Shown: positions 23,412 to 33,275 of the stretch, one piece after another | Layout of the letters: each line of letters starts with the position of its first letter | How positions within the stretch are numbered: position 1 is the stretch's first letter | Assembly: GCF_005747095.1 (NCBI RefSeq) | Contig: NZ_SWLG01000005.1 | Coordinates: forward strand, 186,001-250,000 | Length of the DNA: 64,000 bases | Source of the DNA: Exobacillus caeni | GTDB taxonomy: Bacteria; Bacillota; Bacilli; Bacillales; Guptibacillaceae | Direction of reading: 5' to 3' | The notes under the pieces: generated by a model | The model's input: the letters and a program-made list of their open reading frames with translations, nothing else | Databases searched by the model: none | Told to the model about the DNA's origin: nothing | Position numbers and translations under genes: made by a program

Positions 23412-24833
23412 TCACTTCATTATCCATCCAGCGACAAGGAAAAGAACAGCCGAGAGGATTGCTGCTGTAAAATTATAATAGGAAGCATACTTAATATATT
23501 TCATATGATTTGCTTTACTAATGTTTGATGCCATATTTGTCATTCCTGATACTGGAGAGGTCACATCTCCGAATGTACCGCCAGATAATACTGCAGCAAC
23601 CGCAAGCGGAATATTTCCTCCTGTTGAGACACTAAGCGATATTGCTACAGGCATCAAAAGAGCCCAACCTCCCCAGGAAGAACCTATAAAATACGTAACC
23701 GCTCCTGTCACGATAAAGATAATTAACGGAACAATAAGAGATGGCATGGAATCGCCGATGGTTTGTTTAATAAGTTCTGACAATCCCAAATCCCGTGATA
23801 TGGCGGAAAGCGGCCATGCGAGAACAAGGATCGCGAGTGTATGCATTAAATCATTACCTCCAGCAATTAAGTCTGAGGTTATCCCTTTTAATTCATATCC
23901 CTGCACTAAATACAGCACTGATGTTATCAGCATGGTAGAAAAAAGAGCAAGAAGCATTGCGTTAGTTGGGTCTGCCGCAGTAATGACAGATACTAGATCG
24001 GAATTGTCACCCGCTTCTCTCATTCCAAAAAGCCATAATAACCCGAAGCTTAATAGGATTAAAACAACCATCGGCACCCACATGTTGAATAAACGCGGTT
24101 CCAACTTCGGCTTCTTTTCTCCCATTTTCATCTCGTGTTTCTGTCTCTCATCTTTCTTGTTTTCTTTAAAAAACTGTTTCTTTTTTATGTCATAATAAAT
24201 AGCTCCGAATGTAAGTAAAATCAAAACAATACTGAAAAACTGCAAGGGGATTGATTCAAGCAAAATTTGGTATGCTGATTTATTCTCTGATCCAGCTGTT
24301 TGCAGTCCCTGATTAATAATCCCGATGTTATACCCGACAAACGTTGTACCTAGAGGGATTATCACTACAATTGGGCTTGCCGTATTATTTAGCATAAATG
24401 CGAGCCTTTCTTTTGCTACATCATACTTATCTGCAAGAGGCTTCATGATTGAGCCTGCCGATACTACCCGGAAACCGCAATCGATGAATGTTAAAGGGAT
24501 CAAGCCCCAGATTCCATATAGGACACCCTTTCTATTGTTTATATAATGGTCCGCCTTCTTAATAAACGCCTTGATTCCTCCAGACTGTTTAATAAGATTA
24601 ACGAAACCGCTGAACAAATATAAAAATAATAGTACTTGAAGATTTCCTTTGTCGGCCAGGACTTTCAATATGTAATCAAGGGCTGCCGGAAAACCTTCCA
24701 AGAATGATTTTGCTTCAACCATACTTCCAACAAGAACTCCAATAAACAATGATGGGATTATTTGCTTTGTCCAAATCGATAAAATTATTGTTAATAATGC
24801 AGGTACAATGGCTAACCATAATGAAAGTTCCAA
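23412..24833 (-). CDS. NhaC-superfamily antiporter
   Basis: A 473-residue polytopic protein with around 11 hydrophobic helices, a cytoplasmic basic loop (about residues 215-245, KKKQFFKENKKDE) and the core motif GGTFGDVTSPVSGMTNMASN. The two-half repeat with FIDCGFRVVSAG and a SSWGGWALLMP loop is typical of NhaC/YqkI-like proteins. It starts at TTG 24833 after TTTTGGAGGGACAACC. It is only distantly similar to the NhaC-type protein at 13503-14972. Substrate could be Na+/H+ or an organic acid coupled to these ions. Confidence 0.82.
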   Translation of the reverse strand: MELSLWLAIVPALLTIILSIWTKQIIPSLFIGVLVGSMVEAKSFLEGFPAALDYILKVLADKGNLQVLLFLYLFSGFVNLIKQSGGIKAFIKKADHYINNRKGVLYGIWGLIPLTFIDCGFRVVSAGSIMKPLADKYDVAKERLAFMLNNTASPIVVIIPLGTTFVGYNIGIINQGLQTAGSENKSAYQILLESIPLQFFSIVLILLTFGAIYYDIKKKQFFKENKKDERQKHEMKMGEKKPKLEPRLFNMWVPMVVLILLSFGLLWLFGMREAGDNSDLVSVITAADPTNAMLLALFSTMLITSVLYLVQGYELKGITSDLIAGGNDLMHTLAILVLAWPLSAISRDLGLSELIKQTIGDSMPSLIVPLIIFIVTGAVTYFIGSSWGGWALLMPVAISLSVSTGGNIPLAVAAVLSGGTFGDVTSPVSGMTNMASNISKANHMKYIKYASYYNFTAAILSAVLFLVAGWIMK

Positions 24834-24986
24834 GGTTGTCCCTCCAAAATATAAGTTTTTAACTATTTTCCTTCAAGCAGCCTGATATAAACATTACGGA
24901 AAAGCCATTGCTTGCTAAAATGTTTACAGCTTGAACAAAAAGGAAATGTAAACGGTAGATTTTGATATTAAAAGGAGGCGTTAAGC

Positions 24987-25856
24987 ATGGATCCAAAAGA
25001 TCGTCAAGTAAATGGACAACCTGCCCAGCATCAAGACCAACAGCCTGGAATCGAATCAAAGATGGACCCGAACCCAATTTCTGAAAGCCCTGATTATAAA
25101 GGAAGCGGCAAGTTAAAGAATAAATCTGTCCTGATAACTGGCGGCGACAGCGGCATCGGTAGAGCCGTATCGATCGCATATGCTAAAGAAGGGGCAAACG
25201 TTGCCATAGTTTACCTTAACGAAGACGGAGATGCAGAAGAAACGAAGCAGCAAGTCGAAGAAGAAGGTGTCCGATGCCTGTTGATTTCAGGAGATGTTGG
25301 TGATGAAGCCTTTTGTAAAGATGCAGTAGAAAAAACTGTTAGTGAATTTGGAAAGCTGGATATTCTCATTAATAATGCAGCAGAACAGCATCCGCAACAA
25401 AGCATCGAAGATATTTCTACAGAACAGCTTGAAAAAACGTTCCGTACAAACATTTTCTCCATGTTTCATATGACGAAAGCTGCTTTAAATCATCTAAAGG
25501 AAGGAAGCGCCATCATCAATACCGCTTCCATCACTGCATATGAAGGAAACCCGCAGTTAATCGATTATTCCAGTACGAAAGGAGCAATCGTTACCTTTAC
25601 AAGATCAATGGCAAAGTCACTTGTCAAAAAAGGCATCCGGGTAAACGGCATCGCCCCTGGACCGATCTGGACGCCGTTGATTCCATCCACCTTTGCAGCG
25701 GATAAAGTGAAAAAGTTCGGTACCGACACACCGATGGGACGTCCAGGACAGCCTGAAGAACTAGCGCCAAGTTATGTACTGTTAGGATCTGATGATTCCA
25801 CTTACATGACCGGCCAAATCATTCACATCAATGGAGGAAAATTTGCGACAACCTAA
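24987..25856 (+). CDS. Short-chain dehydrogenase/reductase, YhdF/YhxC type
   Basis: A 289-residue SDR with a Gln/Pro-rich N-terminal extension (about 40 residues) before the Rossmann motif TGGDSGIGRAV. Further motifs are NNAAEQH, the catalytic Ser/Tyr/Lys in SITAYEGNPQLIDYSSTKGA (YxxxK = Tyr-Ser-Ser-Thr-Lys) and APGPIWTPL. The extension is characteristic of the Bacillaceae general-stress SDR group that includes YhdF and YhxC. NADPH or NADH preference is not clear and the substrate is unknown. It has a strong ribosome site (AAAAGGAGGCGTTAAGC) and its own terminator. Confidence 0.9.
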   Translation: MDPKDRQVNGQPAQHQDQQPGIESKMDPNPISESPDYKGSGKLKNKSVLITGGDSGIGRAVSIAYAKEGANVAIVYLNEDGDAEETKQQVEEEGVRCLLISGDVGDEAFCKDAVEKTVSEFGKLDILINNAAEQHPQQSIEDISTEQLEKTFRTNIFSMFHMTKAALNHLKEGSAIINTASITAYEGNPQLIDYSSTKGAIVTFTRSMAKSLVKKGIRVNGIAPGPIWTPLIPSTFAADKVKKFGTDTPMGRPGQPEELAPSYVLLGSDDSTYMTGQIIHINGGKFATT

Positions 25857-25868
25857 AATTATTGTGTT

Positions 25869-25896
25869 AGAGAGGCCATGATCGGCCTCTCTTTTT
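25869..25896 (+). terminator. Terminator of the SDR gene
   Basis: AGAGAGGCC and GGCCTCTCT pair around ATGATC, followed by a T run. Confidence 0.9.
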
Positions 25897-26021
25897 AATT
25901 GGAACCCACATCGATGATGCAATGTATAAATCGGCTGGAATAACAGGAAAGACTTTACACTCATGGATAAAATTCATTGTGTAAGAATAAGACCAAACAA
26001 CATAAGAAAGGATTGAACGGA

Positions 26022-26879
26022 ATGCACACGATGTGGAAAGGTTCGATAAGTTTTGGTCTTGTTAATATTCCTATCAAGCTTTATGCAGCCACAGAAGATA
26101 AAGATATCAAAACAAGGATGATTCATAAAGAGTGCCATACTCCAATTAAATATGAAAAAACATGCCCAACATGTGAAAAAGAAGTGAGCTCTGATGATAT
26201 TGTGAGAGGTTATGAATATGAACAGGGAAAGTATGTCGTTTTAGAAAAGGAAGAGCTTGAGGCACTGAACAACCAAAACAATAAGTCCATCGAAATCGTT
26301 GACTTCGTGAAATTAGAAGAAATCGATCCTATCTATTATAACCGCTCCTATTTTGTCGGTCCGAACGAGAACGGCGGAAAACCCTTCATGCTTTTGAAGA
26401 AAGCAATGGAGGATTCAGGAAAAATTGGCGTAGCAAAGGTTACGATACGCTCCAAAGAACATCTTGCCCTTGTAAGAGTATATAAAAAGGGGCTTGTTCT
26501 CGAAACGATGTATTTTCCAGATGAAGTACGAAGCATCGACCATGTCCCTTCCATTCCTGAAAACCTCGAGCTAAGTGAAAAGGAACTAGACATGGCCAAT
26601 CAACTGATCGACCAGTTAACAACAGAGTTTAATCCTGAAAAGTATAAAGATGAGCGGCGCGAGGCTATGATGGAGCTAATCGAGACTAAAATTTCCGGAA
26701 ACGAAATCAAAGTGCCTAAAGCAGCGCCGAAACCAAATGTTGTGGACTTAATGGATGCACTGCAGGCAAGCATCGACGAAACGAAAAAAGAGGAACCTAA
26801 AATAGACGAACCTAAAAAAGAAGAGCCAAAAAAGAAGAAAAAGAAACCTTCTGTACGTAAGAAAAAGGCTTCAAGCTAA
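26022..26879 (+). CDS. ku: Ku protein for non-homologous end joining
   Basis: ATG 26022 (MHTMWKGSISFGLVNIPIKL) follows AAAGGATTGAACGGA; the in-frame extension upstream has no ribosome site. The 285-residue Ku homodimer subunit binds broken DNA ends. It has two CxxC-type pairs near residue 45 (CHTP, CPTC), the YFPDEVR segment and a Lys-rich C-terminal tail as in B. subtilis YkoV. The stop overlaps the next start (TAATG), so the three end-joining genes form one operon. Confidence 0.95.
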   Translation: MHTMWKGSISFGLVNIPIKLYAATEDKDIKTRMIHKECHTPIKYEKTCPTCEKEVSSDDIVRGYEYEQGKYVVLEKEELEALNNQNNKSIEIVDFVKLEEIDPIYYNRSYFVGPNENGGKPFMLLKKAMEDSGKIGVAKVTIRSKEHLALVRVYKKGLVLETMYFPDEVRSIDHVPSIPENLELSEKELDMANQLIDQLTTEFNPEKYKDERREAMMELIETKISGNEIKVPKAAPKPNVVDLMDALQASIDETKKEEPKIDEPKKEEPKKKKKKPSVRKKKASS

Positions 26880-27826
26880 TGGATATCAAATTACTTAAAC
26901 CAATGCTCCCCACACTTGTCTTCGATAAACCGGAGGGGAAGAACTGGGTGTATGAAATCAAGCTTGATGGGTATCGCGCGATGGTGTATTGGACAGAAAC
27001 TGATTTACAGGTTATCAGCCGAAATCTTAAACCGCTGACCGACCAATTTCCTGAAGTTGTTGAAGCGTTACAAAGGTTCTCTGAAATCGTCAAACAAGAT
27101 TTACCTATTATACTCGATGGTGAACTTTGCATCCTTTTATCAAAACAAAAGGCTGATTTTGAAAAGCTCCAAATGCGAGGCAGGTTGCGCAACAAAGATA
27201 AAATCCAGATTAGTGCAAGAAAAACGCCAGCTGTGTTTTGCTCATTCGATATGCTGATGGTTAAGGGCGAATTTATCACTAACAAATTGTATAGAGAAAG
27301 AAAAGAACGGCTTAAATGTTTTTTCGAACAACTATCCTTTTGCAGAGGCATCGAGTATGTTCCATTCGAAGAGGATTGGAAAAAAATTTGGACAAAAGTA
27401 AAAAAAACTAACGGAGAAGGAGTTATCGCTAAAAAAACAACCAGTAAATGGGTTGCCGGAAAGCGGACAAATTCCTGGCTTAAGATTAAGAACTGGAAGA
27501 CAGGATCATTTTTCCTTACTGCATACGATACGGAAAACGGATATTTTTATGTCGGCGTAATGAGAAACGGCCAAATTTACGAAGTCGGACTTTTTTCCCA
27601 CGGGATCAGCGGAGATGAAAAAGAAGCGCTTGTAATGGTGATTAAAAAAAACAGTACCTCAATGAAAGACAACCTTATTCTAATAAAGCCGGGAATCGTA
27701 ATAGACTTATCTTACCTAGAACTATACAAGGATCAGCTCCGCCAGCCACGTTTTAACTCATTCCGTTTTGATCTCTCCTGGGAGGATTGCACATGGGAAG
27801 CTCTTCAAATGAACGAGCAGATGTAA
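26879..27826 (+). CDS. ATP-dependent DNA ligase domain protein (LigD ligase half)
   Basis: A 315-residue ATP-dependent ligase: nucleotidyl-transfer motif KLDG (Lys28 is the AMP acceptor), motif III-IV residues DGELCI and SFDMLM, motif V GEGVIAKK, and a C-terminal OB domain (FFLTAYDTENGYFYVGVM). In B. subtilis this domain and the polymerase domain are one LigD (YkoU) protein. Here it ends naturally, 34 bases after the start of the polymerase gene. ATG overlaps the ku stop by one base. No nuclease (PE) domain is present in either half. Confidence 0.92.
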   Translation: MDIKLLKPMLPTLVFDKPEGKNWVYEIKLDGYRAMVYWTETDLQVISRNLKPLTDQFPEVVEALQRFSEIVKQDLPIILDGELCILLSKQKADFEKLQMRGRLRNKDKIQISARKTPAVFCSFDMLMVKGEFITNKLYRERKERLKCFFEQLSFCRGIEYVPFEEDWKKIWTKVKKTNGEGVIAKKTTSKWVAGKRTNSWLKIKNWKTGSFFLTAYDTENGYFYVGVMRNGQIYEVGLFSHGISGDEKEALVMVIKKNSTSMKDNLILIKPGIVIDLSYLELYKDQLRQPRFNSFRFDLSWEDCTWEALQMNEQM

Positions 27827-28713
27827 AAATAAACGGCAAAACTCTTGCCATTACAAGCCAGTCAAAACTGCTCTGGCCAGATAAAGCATTAACAAAGGCA
27901 GATTATCTCACTTACTTGATGAAAACATCTAACCGAATGCTCCCTTTTTTAAGGAACAGAACACTGACAGTTATTCGGTATCCACATGGAATGTTAGGAG
28001 AATCTTTTTATCAGAAAAACTGTCCTGATTACTCGCCTGACTTCATTGAAACACATCGATCGGAAGGAATCGATTATATTGTTTGTTCAAACCAGGAAAC
28101 ACTTCTGTGGCTTGGCAACCAACTTGCGTTTGAGTTTCATATCCCGTTTCAGACCACTTCTTCAAAAGGCCCGTCTGAAATCGTGATCGACCTGGACCCG
28201 CCTTCGCGAAACAATTTTAACCTTGCTGTTCATGCGGCTCAAATATTAAAAGAAATCTTTGACAGGTTAAAACTCATTTCATACGTAAAAACTTCTGGCA
28301 ATAAAGGCCTTCAACTCTATTTGCCATTGCCTGAGAATGAATTCTCTTATGAGGATACGCGAAGATTCACTAAGTTTCTTGCAGACTTTCTTGTTAACAA
28401 AGAACCCACATGGTTTACGACCGAAAGAATGAAAAAAAACCGCGGTAATAAGCTTTATGTTGATTACCTGCAACATGCCGAAGGAAAAACCATTGTCGCA
28501 CCTTATTCTGTAAGAGGAAACAAGGAAGCACTGGTTGCTACTCCTTTGTCCTGGAAAGAAGTGAAAGAAGACTTGTGCCCAGAGATGTTCCCTCTTGAGG
28601 TGATAGAAGAACGGTTAGAAAAGGAAGGATGCCCCTTTGATGATTTTTTTAAAATGAAAATAAAACAGCCTTTCGAACCGGTATTAAACTGGCTGATGGA
28701 AAAAGGGATTTGA
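27793..28713 (+). CDS. LigD polymerase/primase domain protein
   Basis: A 306-residue archaeo-eukaryotic primase-type polymerase domain of LigD, with the metal-binding IVIDLDPP (Asp133, Asp135), the NQLAFEFHIPF segment and GNKLYVDY/PYSVRG. ATG 27793 is preferred because GGGAGG ends eight bases before; an upstream TTG also exists. The reading frame differs from that of the ligase gene, and the overlap carries its own ribosome site, so it is a separately translated, coupled protein rather than a fused LigD. It fills gaps and adds nucleotides during end joining with Ku and the ligase. Confidence 0.92.
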   Translation: MGSSSNERADVKINGKTLAITSQSKLLWPDKALTKADYLTYLMKTSNRMLPFLRNRTLTVIRYPHGMLGESFYQKNCPDYSPDFIETHRSEGIDYIVCSNQETLLWLGNQLAFEFHIPFQTTSSKGPSEIVIDLDPPSRNNFNLAVHAAQILKEIFDRLKLISYVKTSGNKGLQLYLPLPENEFSYEDTRRFTKFLADFLVNKEPTWFTTERMKKNRGNKLYVDYLQHAEGKTIVAPYSVRGNKEALVATPLSWKEVKEDLCPEMFPLEVIEERLEKEGCPFDDFFKMKIKQPFEPVLNWLMEKGI

Positions 28714-28808
28714 CACTTCCATAGCTATAGCAATGGGATTCTGAAGTACTAAACCGTTCGCAATTCGTTTCCGCTTTGAACTAGACGTGTAGGTATCAAA
28801 TAAAAAAT

Positions 28809-28833
28809 CCCGGTAGTTAGTTAAACTACCGGG
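28809..28833 (-). terminator. Terminator of the maltose operon
   Basis: CCCGGTAGTT and AACTACCGGG pair perfectly around AGTTA; on the minus strand the stem runs into six T residues. The TAG stop of the lacI-type gene lies inside the stem. Confidence 0.88.
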
Positions 28834-29869
28834 TGCCCTGCGATTCTACAGAGGTATCTTTTACTGTCTGCCTTTTAATAATTTTGTACGGAACGGTAAC
28901 ACGTCTCGGTGAAATTCCCGGATTGCTGATCAGATCAAGCAGGCAATCAACTGCTTCATATCCAAGTTTAAAGATGTTGATATCTACTGAGGACAGCGGC
29001 GGACGAGCATATTCGCTCAGCATCACATTGTTAAAGCTGATCACCGAGATATCATCCGGGACGGACAACCCCATCTCATCTAATTTACTCATAATTCCAA
29101 GCGCCATTAAATCATCCGAAACTACCAGTGCAGTAGGAGGTTTCTTAAGGGAAAGCAACTCTAGTACCGCTTCATGGCCTCCCTCTTTCAAAAACTCTTC
29201 CTGGAACACATATTCATCATGAAAGGAAATACCGGCGTTTCGTATCGCTTTTTCGTAGCCAGTCAGACGATCGACCGTCACGACAAGCTCCTGGCTCCCG
29301 CCTACGAATGCGATATTTCGATGACCAAGGCTAATTAAATATTCTGTTACTTCTTTTGCTGCTTTAAAGTTATCGTTGTCCACATGGGTGATGCTCTCTG
29401 AGTTCTTATATGGCTTTCCCACAACCGCAAACGGAAACTTTTGCTTTTGCAAATAACTCATGATCTTATCTTCCACCCTGGAATAAAGAAGCACGATTCC
29501 GTCTACTCTTCTACCCTGAACCATTCCGACAACGCCTTCAAACATTTCTTCTTCTGTGGCACCCGTAGATAAATACAGGGAATACCCCTTTTCATGCGCT
29601 TTGGTGCTTATCCCCCTGATCACTTCAGGGAAAAAAGGATTTTGAAACACTTTATCTGCAGAACTCGGCATGATCACTCCAATTGCCTGAGTCGATTTAT
29701 TCGCAAGGCTTCGTGCGTTAAAGTTGGGGTGATAGCCCAGATAATCCATTGCTTCTCTTACACGGCGCTTTGTTTCCTCGCTGATACGAGGATTGTTCGC
29801 TATGACCCTTGATACTGTAGATGGTGCTACATTAGCTAATTTAGCCACATCTTTAATGGTAACTGCCAT
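28826..29869 (-). CDS. LacI-family transcriptional regulator, MalR-like
   Basis: A 347-residue LacI/GalR protein: N-terminal helix-turn-helix (TIKDVAKLANVAPSTVSRVI), hinge helix ARSLANKST and a periplasmic-binding-protein-like effector domain. The closest concept is MalR/MalI, repressing maltose genes and released by maltose or a derivative. It is the last gene of the alpha-glucosidase/transporter operon, so it probably controls itself. Three palindromic sites with GCAA-N4-TTGC cores in the divergent promoter region (36.0-36.25 kb) are its likely operators. The gene name malR is not certain. Confidence 0.85.
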   Translation of the reverse strand: MAVTIKDVAKLANVAPSTVSRVIANNPRISEETKRRVREAMDYLGYHPNFNARSLANKSTQAIGVIMPSSADKVFQNPFFPEVIRGISTKAHEKGYSLYLSTGATEEEMFEGVVGMVQGRRVDGIVLLYSRVEDKIMSYLQKQKFPFAVVGKPYKNSESITHVDNDNFKAAKEVTEYLISLGHRNIAFVGGSQELVVTVDRLTGYEKAIRNAGISFHDEYVFQEEFLKEGGHEAVLELLSLKKPPTALVVSDDLMALGIMSKLDEMGLSVPDDISVISFNNVMLSEYARPPLSSVDINIFKLGYEAVDCLLDLISNPGISPRRVTVPYKIIKRQTVKDTSVESQGTR

Positions 29870-29922
29870 TGTTCATCCCCCTGCTTTCTTAATGGAGACG
29901 TTAAACCAGTTTCGCTCACATT

Positions 29923-32295
29923 TCATGATTTGTTAGTTGTAAAGGTAATCTTCCGTTCTTCCGGGTGGAAATGAGTATTACCGATCTGGTTACCGTTTAG
30001 TATAATTTCAAGATCTTCTTCAGCTTGATGCACCTGGAATTCGATTTCTTTCCAAGCTGGCTCAAAGCCTTCATTACTGTTCTCCATGTTTATTGTAAGC
30101 GATTCCCCTTCCAAATAACAGGAAATCTTTGTCTCAGTATACTTGCCGTTTTCATAGTCGAATGTTTTTCCGTCATCTTCATACAACATACACTCTGTTT
30201 TTTCATTAGCAGGATAGACATGAAGGGTCAGTTTCTCCTCTGTTACTGCTGTTGACTGTTTTACTGTGCCATTCGGGATGATGGAACCTTCCTTAATAAA
30301 AATCGGCAATGTGTCGAGGCTTGCTTCTACCAATACATGTTTGCCCCCGGCAATTTTCTCTTCTGTCCAATAGTTTATCCAATTTCCTTCTGGCAAATAG
30401 ACAACACGGTGGAAAGTGGATGGTGACAAGATTGGTGCCACAAGGACATTTTCACCGACTAAGAACTGGTCAGATAGATTGAAGGTATGTTCATCATTTG
30501 GATATTCCATAACAAGTGGCCGAAGAACCGGACTCCCTGTTTTAGACGCTTCATTAAAAAGGGTGTACAGGTAAGGCATCCAGACATACCGTTGCTGGAT
30601 ATACTTCTTCGTAATCGCTTCTACTTCTTCGCCAAATGCCCATGGTTCCTGTCTTACTGTATCCAGCGCACTGTGATTTCTAAAGTATGGGGTGAAGGTG
30701 CCAAACTGCGTCCAACGGATCAGCAATTCCCCCGTTGTATCATGTGCGAAACCGCCGACATCTGGACCTGTAAACGGCACACCGGAAACTCCAAGGTTCA
30801 TAACCATCGGGAGCGCCATTGCAAGATGTTCCCAGAAGCTTCTGTTGTCCCCTGTCCAGACTGCTGCATAACGCTGAACACCAGAATATCCTGCACGTGT
30901 TAATAGGAACGGACGATTTCCGTTCAATAACTCTTTCATTCCGTTATACGTGCTTTCTCCCATCAATAAACCGTACAGGTTATGCATCTCACGGTGTGTC
31001 TTAGGATCTCCATCATTACCGTGCATCACCTTTACATCCATTGTCTTTGTTTCATTGAAAACAGCAGGCTCGTTCATATCGTTCCAAATTCCTTCGATTC
31101 CCATGTCGGTATAGAATTTGTGTTTTTTCCCCCACCAATTTCGTACTTTAGTATTCGTAAAATCCGGGAATGCACTGTTTCCAGGCCATACTTCACCAAA
31201 GAACAGGTTACCCTCCATATATTTACAGAAAAGATCGTTTGTTATTCCTTCCTGATAGATCTTGTACTCCGGGTCCTCCTTTACGCCAGGATCCACGATA
31301 GGAACAACATGGATTCCTGCTTCCTTCAGATCAGCAATTAATTTTTCTGGCGCTGGGAATCGGTCTTTGTCAAAGGTAAAGACACGATATCCATCCATAT
31401 AGTGAATGTCCAGGTAAATAGCATCGATAGGGATGCCTTTGTCGATAAAGTTCCTGGCAAGCTCTCGCACTTCTTGCTCTGATTCATAGCTGTAGCGTGA
31501 TTGATGATATCCGAGCGCCCACTTTGGCGGCAGCTTCATTCTTCCTGTCAGGCTAGTATATTGGGAAATAACCTCCCCTGGTGTCGGGCCTGCAAGGATG
31601 TAATAGTCCAGCTGCCCTCCTTCTGCCCAGAATGAATACGTATCTGTATGGGACTTCATGTCAAAAACAGATTTAAAAGTATTATCAAAGAATATCCCAT
31701 AGGCTCTACCGTTTCTTAATGCCATAAAATATGGAATAGATTCGTAAAGCGCATCAATCTCAGGATTATGAGGCGCATAAACGTCCGAATTCCACATCGT
31801 CATTTTTTCGCCCCGTTTATCTAAGAAGCTTGTTTTTTCTCCGAAACCATAAAAATGGTCATCTATTTCCATGTCTTTATAGCAAATCACTTCTTTTTTT
31901 TCGTTAAAGCCCATTCCTTTATTCGTTTCTCTTACAATTTCATTTCCTTCTTCATCAAACACATGTAAACGAAAAGGTTCTCTCATAATTTTGATTACAA
32001 GTTTAGAAGTCGACAGAACAATTGCTCCGTCATGTTCTTCTGAACTTACTTTGACCTCATCTGGTTCTGCTATTACTCCAAAGCTTGTTTTAAAGGAAGG
32101 TTTTTCAAACGGATTCATTATAATACGTACAATTTCGTCCGAATAAAAGACAATCTCTACAGCAGCCTGCTCGCACTCGACAGAAAATCCTTTTTCCGTC
32201 GATGAAAACGAAATAATATTGCCAATATCATGAAAAGGAGAACCTTCGATTTGTTTTTTGTTTCCCGGATGTATTGCAAAGCTTGTATCTTCCAT
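29923..32295 (-). CDS. GH31 alpha-glucosidase
   Basis: A 790-residue cytoplasmic GH31 enzyme without a signal peptide. The nucleophile is in GIWNDMNEP (Asp of WNDMNEP), the acid/base Asp lies in VWTGDNRS, and the PPKWALGYHQSRYSY start of the barrel is conserved. It should release glucose from maltose and maltodextrins imported by the adjacent permease. The ATG follows AACAGGAGGATACTT. There is a 136-base gap to malG without a terminator, so the genes probably form one operon. Confidence 0.92.
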   Translation of the reverse strand: MEDTSFAIHPGNKKQIEGSPFHDIGNIISFSSTEKGFSVECEQAAVEIVFYSDEIVRIIMNPFEKPSFKTSFGVIAEPDEVKVSSEEHDGAIVLSTSKLVIKIMREPFRLHVFDEEGNEIVRETNKGMGFNEKKEVICYKDMEIDDHFYGFGEKTSFLDKRGEKMTMWNSDVYAPHNPEIDALYESIPYFMALRNGRAYGIFFDNTFKSVFDMKSHTDTYSFWAEGGQLDYYILAGPTPGEVISQYTSLTGRMKLPPKWALGYHQSRYSYESEQEVRELARNFIDKGIPIDAIYLDIHYMDGYRVFTFDKDRFPAPEKLIADLKEAGIHVVPIVDPGVKEDPEYKIYQEGITNDLFCKYMEGNLFFGEVWPGNSAFPDFTNTKVRNWWGKKHKFYTDMGIEGIWNDMNEPAVFNETKTMDVKVMHGNDGDPKTHREMHNLYGLLMGESTYNGMKELLNGNRPFLLTRAGYSGVQRYAAVWTGDNRSFWEHLAMALPMVMNLGVSGVPFTGPDVGGFAHDTTGELLIRWTQFGTFTPYFRNHSALDTVRQEPWAFGEEVEAITKKYIQQRYVWMPYLYTLFNEASKTGSPVLRPLVMEYPNDEHTFNLSDQFLVGENVLVAPILSPSTFHRVVYLPEGNWINYWTEEKIAGGKHVLVEASLDTLPIFIKEGSIIPNGTVKQSTAVTEEKLTLHVYPANEKTECMLYEDDGKTFDYENGKYTETKISCYLEGESLTINMENSNEGFEPAWKEIEFQVHQAEEDLEIILNGNQIGNTHFHPEERKITFTTNKS

Positions 32296-32431
32296 AAGTA
32301 TCCTCCTGTTTTAATGTTTGTTAGGTTTAAGTTACTTTTTAAATTATGATTACAAATGAAAAGAACGGGTTCAGCAGGATAATCCCTAATCCATTTGCTT
32401 CTCGCCGTTCCTTTCTTAATATCCTTTCTTG

Positions 32432-33274
32432 TTATCCTTTTGTTCCGCCTGCTGTAAGTCCTGAAATAAAATATTTTTGAAGAGAAAGGAAAAGGATTGC
32501 AATTGGTATAGCGATCAACACAGAACCTGCTGCAAATGTTGTAAACTCATTACCGAACTGGTCAGAAATCATCTTATACAATCCTACTGCAAGTGTGTAT
32601 TTCTCTTCACTTCTTAAAACAATCTGGGCAAGGATAAAATCTGTAAACGGTGTGATAAAGCTGAACAAAGCAACGACCGCCAGGATCGGCTTTGCAAGAG
32701 GCATAACGATCTGCCAATAAATCCTGAAATGCCCTGCCCCATCGATTCTTGCAGATTCATCAAGTTCCTTAGGAATCGTATCAAAATACCCTTTGGCAAG
32801 CCACGTGTTCATCGGCAATAGGCCGCCGGTATAAATCAAGATTAACGCCAGGTGTGTATCGAGCAACCCGGTTAAATAAGCAAGGACATAAATGGCGATC
32901 AAAGCTGCAAAGTTAGGAATCATCTGAAGAATCAAGAAAGTGACCAAACCGTTCTTCCGTCCGATGAAACGATATCTTGAAAATGCATACGCCATAGTAG
33001 AAATCATGGCAACTGCAAGAATCATGGTCACAACACAAATTTTCAACGTATTCCAGTACCATATCAAATAATCACTTTGCTCCGGGTTAAACAGCTCCCG
33101 GTAATGGTCCAGGGTAGCATTTTCAGGAATGATGGACGACCCGGACAAACTGTCGCCTGGATTAAAAGATGAGCCGATAATCCATAACACCGGATACAAA
33201 ATAATCCCTATAGCGATTGCGATAATTGCGTATGACACTGTTAATCTAACGAGCTTCTGCGTTCTCATATTCAT
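32432..33274 (-). CDS. Maltodextrin ABC transporter permease MalG-type
   Basis: A 280-residue inner-membrane permease with six helices and the EAA loop ELDESARIDGAGHFRIYWQI that contacts the ATPase. It pairs with the MalF-type permease, from which it is separated by one base. The family imports maltose and maltodextrins. The ATPase partner is not encoded here; in Bacillus it is usually the shared MsmX. Confidence 0.93.
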   Translation of the reverse strand: MNMRTQKLVRLTVSYAIIAIAIGIILYPVLWIIGSSFNPGDSLSGSSIIPENATLDHYRELFNPEQSDYLIWYWNTLKICVVTMILAVAMISTMAYAFSRYRFIGRKNGLVTFLILQMIPNFAALIAIYVLAYLTGLLDTHLALILIYTGGLLPMNTWLAKGYFDTIPKELDESARIDGAGHFRIYWQIVMPLAKPILAVVALFSFITPFTDFILAQIVLRSEEKYTLAVGLYKMISDQFGNEFTTFAAGSVLIAIPIAILFLSLQKYFISGLTAGGTKG

Positions 33275-33275
33275 A

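Noticed and set aside
23521-24195. 224-codon plus-strand frame opposite the antiporter gene
   Set aside because: A shadow of the NhaC-family gene on the other strand; the transmembrane-coding strand is clearly the real one.
27793-27826. Programmed frameshift joining the two LigD halves
   Set aside because: No slippery heptamer or following structure is visible in the overlap, while a separate ribosome site and start codon for the polymerase gene are present.
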